DNA from: Nipponacmea schrenckii
Lineage: Eukaryota > Mollusca > Gastropoda > Lottiidae
NCBI GenBank assembly: GCA_030562195.1
Contig: JAUJPP010000007.1
Location: 33,601,769-33,665,768, forward strand
Reading direction: 5' to 3'
DNA: 64,000 bases
Shown here: positions 54,744 through 64,000 of the stretch, one piece after another
Layout: each line of letters begins with the position of its first letter
Position numbering within the stretch: position 1 is the stretch's first letter
Program-made: the position numbers and the translations under genes
The notes under the pieces: generated by a model
What the model was told of the DNA's origin: nothing
The model's input: the letters and a program-made list of their open reading frames with translations, nothing else
Database searches by the model: none

Positions 54744-56740
54744 TGTTAACTTGGCTGAATGCCAAGTGTAGGACGCTGCGCATGCGTGGACTGAGGTCTG
54801 TGCTTTTGGTTTTAGTTCAGTGTTGTTTCGTCACCGGAGTGGTACCTTGTCGGTTCATTATGTATATGTTTCATCCATCAATGTAAATAAATTCTTATAT
54901 ACAAATATCTTTTCATGGTAGCAGAGCAAAAAAGAATATGGCACAAATGAACTATAAAAATCCTCTGGCACTAGGCCCAGAGACAAATTATGAAACGTGG
55001 AAAAGTGAAATCCAAATATGGAAGAAACATGGTTGTGCATTTACTCTAGTGCTTACCGGGAGAGCCAAGGAAAAGGCCATGGACATAGACTTCGAAAGTA
55101 TTGAATTCCGATGGTGGATTAGACGCATTAGTGAAACAATTAGATGAACTATTTGAAAAGAATAAGATCGTTTTAGCATATAGCACGTATTCAAGCTTTG
55201 CCAGTTTGCAGCGGAAAGCGAGTGAGTCGATGCCTGACTTTATGAACTTGAAAAGTGCTACAGCAAGTGTAAAAAACATGAAATGGTATTACCATATGCC
55301 GTACTGTCATTCAAACTATTGGACTCTTACGAATGAAAGGAAATTAACATTAACAGCAAAATGTGATTTAAAGTACGAAAATATGAAGTCGGCTTTGACT
55401 AGAATATTCGGTAATGAAGGTCAAGATCAAAGCTTGAAGAAAGAAGATGGTATTTTAGTCAAGCCTAAAGAAGCCCTTTACACCATCAGTTGATAGGAAT
55501 GGTAAGAGGAGTGGATGTGCATCTGTCAACGGATATTTCACTGGGCTAGGGAATGTCCTGACAGAGATGATGAAAGAGTGAAGTACACAGAGACCAATGG
55601 GGAGAGACGAGCATGTGACCTTATTTGCAAGAGAAGAAAAAACTACAAATCAAATATTTATGGTAGAGTCTTATGGTGGTGGTGTCATAGATACAGCTTG
55701 CATTTAAACAGTGACTGGTAAAAGATGGCTCAACAATTTTCTTGGGAAATTAAATGAAGAAGAGCGGTCTGCTGTTAAAAGAGAGCCAAGTAGGAAGGGA
55801 TTCAGATTTGGAGATGGATTACAGGTCAGTTCTTTCGAAAAAGTGACTATTCCTGTGAAAATTGGAGACGTGAAATGTAACATTGAGACGGAAGTAGTGA
55901 ACACTGATATATTTTTACTACTGAGTAAAGACTCTGAAAAATGCCGAAACAATTTTAGATTTGGTCAACGACAAGGCAGAAATGTTGGGTCAGTCAGTTA
56001 ATTTAGAATTTACCTCAAGTGGACATTATTGTATAAACATTCTAGAAAATTTATGTGATGATGTCCTTGTGATTGATTCAATAGTCCTACAATCACAAGA
56101 TGAAATGAGAAAAACTATAAATAAGTTACATTTACAATTTGGTCATGCAAAAGTTGAACGATTGACTACCCTTCTTAGGAACTCTGGTAATTGCAACAAT
56201 AATCAATTGCCAATAGTCTGTATTACTGATAATAAGTCTTTGTGTGATGCTATTAAATCAACAAAATTTGTTTTCGATAAAAGATTAAGGCTAGAGATAA
56301 CTAGTATTGGTGAAATGATAGCAAATAAAATAGTTCTATAAAATAGAAATTCTCTGGTGTGAGACTGATAAGATGCTGGTAGATTGTTTAAACAAGAAGG
56401 GTGCTTCTCCTTATAAGTTACTTAAAACGTTAGAGGATGGTGTTATTCAATTCTAAATGATTTGTGTCATGTTAGTGTACATAAATGTATATGTGTTGAA
56501 AATTCTTAATTTAAGTGTTCTGTGTTATGAAAAAAAAACAACAAACAAAACAAAAGAGATGAATATAGAAAACAACAGAAAAGAGTAAAAATATTTAACA
56601 ATTTTATTTTTGTATATTTTATTGAATTTTTACAATTGGTAATTCAACAAACACACAAAAAAAAAAAATAGTGTGATTGTTCTGAATGCCAAGTGTAGGA
56701 CGCTGCGCATGTGTGGACTGAGGTCTATTACAAGGATTAC
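54744..56740 (+). mobile_element. Internally deleted Ty1/copia LTR retrotransposon
   Basis: An upstream LTR remnant ends near 54915 and is followed at once by TGGTAGCAGAGC (54916-54927), a copia-type initiator-Met primer binding site. Gag follows (54938 on: YETWKSEIQIWKK), with frame breaks, then a zinc knuckle near 55510-55555. A protease-like segment has its active-site region near 55690. Next is the integrase zinc-binding block (LHLQFGHAKVERL) at ~56125, which runs straight into the RNase H end (CITDNKSLCDAIKSTK, DKRLRLEI, LVDCLNKKGAS) at ~56215. Integrase core and RT are deleted. A second LTR piece at 56683-56728 repeats GAATGCCAAGTGTAGGACGC of 54749. Confidence 0.75.
54916..54927 (+). 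promoter_or_regulatory. Copia-type primer binding site
   Basis: TGGTAGCAGAGC differs in one base from the TGGTATCAGAGC primer site common in Ty1/copia elements and sits between the LTR remnant and the gag ATG. Confidence 0.65.
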
Positions 56741-57344
56741 AATTAATTTTTTTTTTAGATTTTAATTAAATTTGAATTTTTGACCAATCAAAATGCTTAC
56801 ATTCCCTATTTGCGTGCTTAAGGAAGTGAACTGTTGGAGGGAAAATTTGCCTTCTGATGCCTTGATTAAAGTTACAATATCTATGCACAATGGCTTCATC
56901 TAGTGCAGGAATGACTGTTTGCAAATAGACTCCGCCGTATATTAAGTATAGGTCAGTGACGTTAAAAAAAATGATTAAAAATTAAATTACCAAACAATCA
57001 TGTTTAGTCAGCATCGGTCAATTAATTTAGTTAATTAAGATATTAATGGTAAGAGGTGGTTAATTAACAATGAATTTATTGACAATTATTAATCGGCTCC
57101 CGGAAAACGCCTCCGGCCAGTTCAAAGAGTTTTGCTATCTCAAACTACTTACTTTTAACAAACAGTTGACACGATAATCCGTTATGTGTTAAATCCTATA
57201 GTTATGCCGTCAAATTTTAATCGGTCATTATTCATTGATATTATTGTATATCAAGTCTATTTTATGATAATTATCTTCCGATTTCATCAGTACCAATGTA
57301 CACATGACGAAGAAAATGTCGGCCCTCACATAGTATTTTTGACG
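56741..57344. other. Intergenic, nothing recognised
   Basis: AT-rich with TTAATTAA-type runs; no gene or repeat matched. Confidence 0.4.
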
Positions 57345-58096
57345 ATGATAGCTTGCTGGTAATTGAGAATTCTTCTTTTTAACAATTATAAAGTTGACAG
57401 ATAGTTTAATTAAATATCACTTGCAGGCTATTTACTATTGAAATTTTAACAAGGTCAATAACGGACACTAAATATTTTTCGATTTATCTGATTTTCAATC
57501 CTTGGGAGAAAATAAATACTAAAGCAAAGTTTCATCAAAATCCATTAAAAATTATTCTTTCTAGAGTGTTTACAAGCTAAAATTGAACGCGTTTTCAAGA
57601 ACATGGGCAATACGACACTAAAAATATTTTGATTTATTTGATTTTCAATAGGGTTCATCCTTTGCTAAAAACAAATACTCAAGCCAAGTTTAATCAAAAT
57701 CCATTAAGAATTGTTCTTTCTAGAATGTTTACAAGCTAAAATTGAACACGTTTTCAAGAATAAGAGCATTAACTCATACTAAATATTTTTCGATTTCGCT
57801 GATTTTCAATAGGGTTCATCCTTGAGTTATAACACACTCTCACACCAAGTTTCATCAAAATCGGTAAAAAATTGCACATTGTAGGGTGTTTACGAGGACA
57901 AGGGCAATAACTCATACTAAATCTTTTCCGATTTTGCTGATTTTAAATAGGGATCATCCTTGCATGATCATAAACTCTCATATCAAGTTCCATCAAAATC
58001 TGTCAAGAATTGCGCCTTGTAGAGTGTTTACAAGCAACGGACGGACGGAAATGGGTGACGACAATATACGCCCTCCATTTTATGTGGGCGTATAAA
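57345..58096 (+). mobile_element. Pearl-like element with degraded left end
   Basis: Left end reduced to GATAGCTTGCTGG, four core units, a GGACGGACGG tract at ~58037, GTGACGACAATATACG and the terminal GTGGGCGTATAAAAA. The element ends directly before the open frame that starts at 58098. Confidence 0.7.
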
Positions 58097-58097
58097 A

Positions 58098-58454
58098 ATG
58101 ACTAAGAGGTTAGAGAAAAAGCAGAACATGACAGAGGAAGAGATAGTAGATCTAAGAAAAACTGAAAGGGAACTCAAAAGAAAATTCAGAGAAAAACAGA
58201 AGCTAAATTCAATTCAGACAACACCAAAGGAAAATGTACTGGTACCGAGATCAACCTTATCAAGGTCATTAAACAAAGTAAAGAAAGCTCTTCCAAATAG
58301 CCCAAGAGTTGTCATTCAAAAATTATTGTCATGTTTTGGAAGTGCTCCTCAAGCCACAACAAGTAGGATTCGAGGAACGGATTTTTACCAGTGTGTCCGT
58401 TCAAGCTTTGGAGTCAAACATTAAAAAATTATTAGAACCAATGGAATACAAGAA
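58098..58454 (+). pseudogene. Unclassified transposon-type protein, N-terminal part
   Basis: Lys/Arg-rich frame: KRLEKKQNMTEEEIVDLRKT, ERELKRKFREKQKL, then NKVKKALPNSPRVVIQKLL. A frame change near 58365 continues with FTSVSVQALESNIKKLLEP up to the left end of the pearl-like element at 58455. The expected continuation resumes at 60584. It resembles the basic N-terminus of uncharacterised transposon-encoded proteins of invertebrates. Family by pattern memory only. Confidence 0.4.
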
Positions 58455-60583
58455 GATAGCTTGCCAGGCAAGGTAATATACGCCCACTGGCAGCATTTAT
58501 TTCAAATAAAAACTTTTCAGTAAGGTTACAATAAGTGGAATGAAATATTCAACCTTCCAACCTATTTTTTTCTAGGGTCTCTAGTTTCATTAAAAACTGT
58601 CAAGAATTGTACCCAATAACAACTCATTAAATATTTTTCGGTATTTTTATGATTTGCAATAGGGTTCACCCTTAATAATATTTTGATATTTTTAATTCTT
58701 AATAAGGCTCATCCTTGGTTGATATTATACAATTTCAGCGAGTTTTGTCAAAAAGGAATTTTTTAAAAGTGTCCACAAGCCAAAAGTTGAAAGCGTTTTT
58801 GAAAACAGGCTCAATAACTGACACTAAATATTTTTCGATTTATCTGATTTTCAATAGGGTTTATCCTTGTGAGAAAACAAATACTAAAGCCAAGTTTCAT
58901 CAAAATCCATTCAAAATTGTTCTTTCTAGAGTGTTTACGAGTTAACGCCTTTTCAAAAACAAGGTCAATAACTTGTACTAAATATTTTTCGATTTTCAAT
59001 AGGGTTCATCCTTGGGAGACAACAAATAACACAGCCAAGTTACATCAAAATCCATTAAAAATTGTTCTTTCTAGATTGTTTACAAGCTAAAATTGAACGC
59101 GTTTTCAAGAACAAGGGCTATAACTGACACTAAATATTTCTATCTATTTGATTTATAATAGGGTTCATCCTTGGGTAAAAACAAATACTCAAGCCAAAGT
59201 TAATCAAAATCCATTAAGAATAGTTCTTTCTAGAATGTTTACAAGCTAAAATTGAATGCGTTTTCAAGAACAAGGGCAGTAACTCATACTAAAATTTTTT
59301 TCGATTTCGCTGATTTTCAATAGGGTTCATCCTTGAGTTATAACACACTCTCACACCAAGTTTCATCGAAATCCATCAAGAATTGTGCCATGTAGAGTGT
59401 TTACGAGGCAAAAATCGAACGCGTTTAAAAGAACAAGGGCACTAATTCATATTAGATATATTTTGATATTTTTAATTTTCAATTAGGCTCATCCCTTGCG
59501 ATATCCAACAATTTCAGTGAGTTTTGTCAACATTGGTCATGAATTGTACCTTCTAGAGTGTTTATTAGCCAAAAAGTTACACCTGTTTTCAAACACAAGG
59601 GCAATAACTGACACTAAATATATTTCGATTTATTTGATTTTCAAAAAGGTTCGTCCTTGGGTAAAAACAAATACTCAAGCCAAGTTTTATCAAAATCCAT
59701 TAAGAATTGTTCTTTCTAGAGTGTTTACAAGCTAAAATTGAACGCGTTTTCAAACACAAGGGCAATAACTGATACTAAATATTTTTCGATTTAACTTAAT
59801 TTCAATAGGGTTCATCCTTAGGTGATTACAAATACTCATGCCAAGTTATGTCAAAATCGCTCAAGAATTGTGACATGTAGAGTGTTTACGAGACAATAAT
59901 CCAACACATTTTATAGAAGAAGGGCAATAATTCCTATTAAATATATTTCGATATGTGCTATTTTCAAAAGGGTTCATTCTTGGGTGATATTAAACAATTT
60001 CAGCAAGTTTCGTCAAAATCGGTCAATAACTGTGCTTTGTAGAGTGTTTACAAGCTAAAAATTGAACGCGTTTTCAAAAACAAGGGCAATAACTGATATT
60101 AATTTTTTTTCGATTTGACTGGTTTCCAATAGGTTTCATCCTTGGGTGATAACAAATACTCAGGCCAAGTTTCATTAAAATCCATTAAAAATTGTTCTCC
60201 CAAGAGTGTTTACAAGCTAAAATTGAACGCGTTTTCAAGAACAAGGGCAATAACTCATACTAAATGTTTTTCGATTTCGCTGATTTTCGATAGGGTTTAT
60301 CCTTGAGTTATAACATACTCTCACACCAAGTTTCATCAAAATCGGTCAAGAATTGCACGTTGTAGAGTGTTTACGAGCCATTCAAGAACAAGGGCACGAA
60401 CTCATACTAATTTTTTTCCGATTTTGGCTGATTTTCAATAGGGTTCATCCTTGCGTGATCATAAACACTCATATTAAGTTTCATCTAAATCTGTCAAGAA
60501 TTACAGCGTGTAGAGTGTTTACAAGCAATTGTGGACGGACGGACGGATGTGGGTGACGACATTTCATGTGGGCGTATAAAAAA
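58455..60583 (+). mobile_element. Complete pearl-like element, ~2.1 kb
   Basis: Left end GATAGCTTGCCAGGCAAGG with TAATATACGCCCACTGGCA; about thirteen core units of ~155 bp; GGACGGACGGACGG tract at 60535; GGGTGACGAC, with the inner half of the final hairpin deleted, then GTGGGCGTATAAAAA ending at 60583. The left TACGCCCAC and right GTGGGCGTA are complementary. Confidence 0.8.
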
Positions 60584-60720
60584 GTACAGAGAAGATATCT
60601 GATGTTAACACTTCAAGAATGTTTCAGACAGTTTAAAGAAGATAACCCAGAAGACCAAATTGGTTTGTCTAAATTTTGCGAAATTAGACCTGAACATATT
60701 TGCTTAAAGCCTGGCGTACA
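60584..60720 (+). pseudogene. Continuation of the transposon-type protein after the pearl-like insertion
   Basis: Reads KVQRRYLMLTLQECFRQFK and GLSKFCEIRPEHICLKPGVH, a block that in related proteins follows the basic N-terminus seen at 58098-58454. Similarity ends at ~60720. The family may be the same as that of the C-terminal fragment at 24557-24962. Confidence 0.45.
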
Positions 60721-61954
60721 CCGACAAGGCCACTGGCAGACTCCGCTCATCTCAGCTTTGAGGTACGCGTACACCGACCTATAAGCGACTGAGATGACCT
60801 GAGCGTTACCAGTCGCCTCTAGTCACAGTTGCGCACTCACCGACATGGACTGGATTGTAATCAGTGAGAAACACGCTAGGAGGCGCTTGAAATCACGTGA
60901 CCCATCAAGATGGCTGCCCATGCAGGGTACAAAATAAGCGGTATTGCATCGCAGTTTGCGATGCAATTTTTGGCATATTGCGATGTATTTTCTACCAGTG
61001 GAGCAGTTTTTTAGCGATGCATTTAAATTTCACCAAATCATGCTTAGATCAGAAGATCTATAATTTAATTCTATTTTTATGAAGATCATGTGATCATGAA
61101 TGGTTATTCTGTAATAAACTCAAGATATTTTCTTAAAAATACGATGGCCTTTATTGTTATTTTTCATTTGTGTACTACGCGTGTGTGCCTTCCGTGTGTC
61201 CTTGTCTTTTGTTACTATAAATAGACCAAATATGGAAATAACGGTATGATGGTTTCTGAGCAATATGATTCCATCTTATGGAATCAGATTCGCAATCTCC
61301 CCAATTTGCAATGGACAGTCCCCAAAGAATAGTAAATAATATAAATTTAATATAAAGTTCTGATATTAAGGACAACTGACAACTGATTGAAATAGGTAAA
61401 AAATAGGCTACGGTATTTTGGTAAAGAGGTGTTTGGTAGTTGGTGATCATTTCTGTTTTCTATTTTAATTTTTATCGTAATTACAGGCACAATTTTTGTT
61501 CTTTTGTATTTTCCGTATTATTGAGCAGAGTAGTACTTTGAAATAATCGAAGCTGCAAATAATTAAAGCTAAATTAGTGGACTTTATATTCGTTAACAAA
61601 CAGATAACACTCTCCCTAAAATGCAAAAATGACGGGACCGACTCACAATTTCATTGACCTTGGCTTAAGCCACACCCCTATTTCATTGAATGTATTGGAA
61701 CTCATTATAATTATAACAGTAACCATTGTTAAAATGTTGGAATGGAAAGAAAATAAAATATTATTCATGAAGTTTTGCAATATATCGTAGTGACACTAAT
61801 AGGAACTATTAATTTCATTAAAAATAGTGACTTAGCTTAATTTATGTGTGAAAATTATGTCAGAAGTTCGGCTAAATACCGCAATAAAATGGCAAGAAAA
61901 AATGGACCCCGAGTGTGGCTGGTTGGACTTTACGGCTGATCATGGAAAAAAAAT
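60721..61954. other. No gene recognised
   Basis: A more GC-rich 200-bp start (GTACACCGAC twice, CTCATCTCAG with CTGAGATGAC) may be the end of a DNA transposon. The rest is AT-rich and featureless. Confidence 0.35.
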
Positions 61955-62330
61955 TAAAAAATAATCATAGGTTTTTGTAGTTTTTATCTTTTATTACCGG
62001 TATTATCAAACCAAATCATTCCAATAATCCTTTTAACACAGGGATTATATGAGTTTTGTGATTCGTTATATATGATGTTACTTATATTTTTGCTAATTAA
62101 GAAGACTTTCATCCTATTTTAAAAAAATAATTATAGTTTTTTTTGTAGTTTTTATCTTTTATTATTGTCAAAGCAAATCATTCCAATCCTTTTAACACAG
62201 GGATTATATGTGTTTTGTGATTCATTATATATTATGTTACTTATATGTTTGCTAATTAAGAAGACTTTCATCCTATTTTAAAAAAATAATTATAGGTTTT
62301 TGTAGTTTTTATCTTTTATTATTATCAGGA
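61955..62330. repeat. ~155-bp tandem repeat, about 2.4 copies
   Basis: Units begin AATAATTATAGGTTTTTGTAG (61960, 62126, 62285) and run through CAAATCATTCCAAT, CTTTTAACACAGGGATTATA, GATGTTACTTATAT and GAAGACTTTCATCCTATTTT. Copies differ by few bases and small indels. Confidence 0.85.
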
Positions 62331-64000
62331 AGGTCCAAGAGAGAATAGTTATCTTGGAACTAAGAAATTTGTTGTACCGATTTGATTTTTAGATAAAATA
62401 GATAGAAAGTACATCAAAGTAGCCCTTCTTAGCTATCATCCAGTTGTATTACTGCTATACAAAATACAGAAAAAGGGCGATAATTGCTCCTCAAAATTTG
62501 AAATTACTACACATAATTCTCTCAAAGGGCAAAAAACTGCTATGCAAATAAAAGAAGTATTTTGTACCCTGCCATGGTGAGTCGTATTTATATGTAAATC
62601 TTCAAGAAATTTTTTTTTTTTAAATAAACAGTAGGCAAAGGACTATGATACCTGTCCCTGTGGGCCTACCCACGGAAAATGCGACTTCAACCTGCCATTT
62701 CTCGGTAACACGTATTATGATAATATCCGAATACATACTATTTAAAAATTCATTTCTCTTTAAGCCTTTTTACTTTAAGCTTAATTTAATTAAGACGACA
62801 AGGGAAGAACACAAGGTTAAATGTAGCGACGTGCCGTCACTGAAAACTCTACTAGACTAGACCTTAATGCAAGGTTTCTCAACAACTACCTGTCCGTTCA
62901 ATTGCAAAGATCTTATTAAATTTTATAAATTAATCAAAAATGAAGATGAAAATTTGGATGAAGTAGTCATTTACAAATAGTGCATTAAATATGAAGATAC
63001 ATGTAATAAGTTAGTTAGAATGACCACGAGAGATTCAATGGAACATGCTCTTTCTTTGCTTCATTCCAAATCAGCTGTTTTTTTAAGCACTGTTATATTA
63101 AAAGTCTAGTCCAATTATTTTGACACTGTAAAATCTTTGTTGCCCTACGGAAAATTATTTATTCAAAATGATTTTAGTGAGAATTATACACATAAATATC
63201 ACCATAAAATATTTTAAGACTACGTAATCAGTGTCATAAATTGTATTTTGGATTATCTACCAAATGACATTAAGTAGTACTTACCTTCCTTAATTAATAT
63301 TATCTTAATTTAAACTTTAAATCTATTTTAATCTATATTATATATTAATCTGTTAATATTTACGTATTTCGACTTTGGCGAAAACGTATTGTAATCGTTC
63401 GGATTATTTTTTTTTTTTTGCAGTGCGTTCTTTGAACGCACTGCTTTGTTTTCGAAATGACTATTTTTTTTTATAACTGCAGATGTCTTACACAATCTGG
63501 CATGATATTGTAACGTAATCTAGTGCTCGTTGTTGTTTAAATGTAAAATGACGCATTTTTGTTCTACCGGAAATGATGTATAACGTCACAAATTTTATTT
63601 TTGTTTACTAACTCACGGCTCGTTTTTTTATCCAATCTGGTTCGGACTTTTTTTATTTACTACTTATAACTTAGATTTACATAATAGCAGTTTAAAAATT
63701 TTGAAATTTTAACTTTTGTCGCTGACTTTTGAATTTTAAAATTTAACACTTTTTCTAACTTCTGCAATTTTGATTAGATCGAAATCCAAATTTGCAGTTA
63801 GATAAACATTTTTCTTGTCAAGAAAAATCTGTTTTCAAAATGTCGACATCACTTCCGGTTTCGGCGTCATACGTCGCTAAACTTCGAATTTTCACTTCCG
63901 GAATTCTAAAGATATTTGAATTTTTTTTTTTTGCAATTAGTTACTATTAACCCATAATGATTTTACAATTAACAAAAATTGAACCGGAAGTAACAGATCA
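62331..64000. other. No gene; palindrome at 63420-63444 and inverse match to 16522
   Basis: GCAGTGCGTTC, TTT, GAACGCACTGC forms a perfect 11-bp hairpin at 63420-63444, right after a T run and the 29-bp block shared in inverse with 16522-16550. From 63830 several ACTTCCGG boxes recur. The frame at 62645-62860 has no recognisable motif. Confidence 0.45.

Noticed and set aside
62645..62860. 71-codon plus-strand frame
   Set aside because: No similarity recognised, no splice context, AT-rich surroundings.
46082..64000. Upstream TRIP13 exons (Walker A/B, N-terminal domain)
   Set aside because: Searched by eye for the P-loop and LIDE-coding text on the minus strand; none found.

Overview
The window is AT-rich eukaryotic nuclear DNA with spliced genes, no operons and a very heavy load of transposable elements. 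The combination of non-LTR retrotransposons, Penelope-like elements, and many copies of an interspersed repeat with ~158-bp core units, an (ACGG)n tract and a 3' end in GTGGGCGTATAAAAA (like bivalve 'pearl' / Helentron-derived repeats) points to a marine lophotrochozoan, most likely a mollusc. This is an inference from repeats; no species marker is present.

Two host genes are recognisable, both on the minus strand. NUDT19 (Nudix CoA-diphosphatase family) occupies 17030-21900 with three exons and clean GT/AG junctions, but carries two apparent single-base frameshifts. The 3' half of TRIP13 (AAA+ remodeller of HORMA proteins) occupies 31980-46081 with five exons; its upstream exons lie outside the window or were not found. 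A further possible terminal exon at 16779-16961 is unrecognised.

Layout: 1-1037 Penelope debris with an inverted pair of terminal segments, one keeping a hammerhead-like ribozyme, then a pearl-like end. 1909-5936 (-) a nearly complete Penelope-like element: SGNH-fold ORF1, RT/GIY-YIG ORF2 and an upstream hammerhead-like ribozyme. 5998-16131 (-) a CR1/L2-type LINE (ORF1 with SGNH esterase domain, ORF2 with endonuclease and RT), followed by a BEL/Pao gag fragment, a 500-N gap and two more almost identical, rearranged LINE 5' ends, probably partly an assembly product. 17-22 kb NUDT19. 22.6-30.8 kb a decayed LINE split by a hAT-like MITE, a transposase-like fragment and two decayed Penelope elements. 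32-46 kb TRIP13, whose introns hold pearl-like elements, a tRNA-derived SINE, a Penelope remnant, a pogo-like transposase remnant and a foldback repeat. 46.4-50.7 kb (-) a decayed LINE of a different type (RRM-type ORF1). 50.7-64 kb satellites, an internally deleted Ty1/copia element, and pearl-like elements one of which splits an unclassified transposon-type gene.

The most notable points are the hammerhead-like motifs tied to Penelope ends (three copies sharing one extra nucleotide before helix II), a one-codon loss in the catalytic motif of an otherwise open Penelope RT, the terminal complementarity of the pearl-like elements, and repeated one-base homopolymer shifts in both genes and transposons, which raise an assembly-quality question. 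I found no convincing previously unknown protein system.
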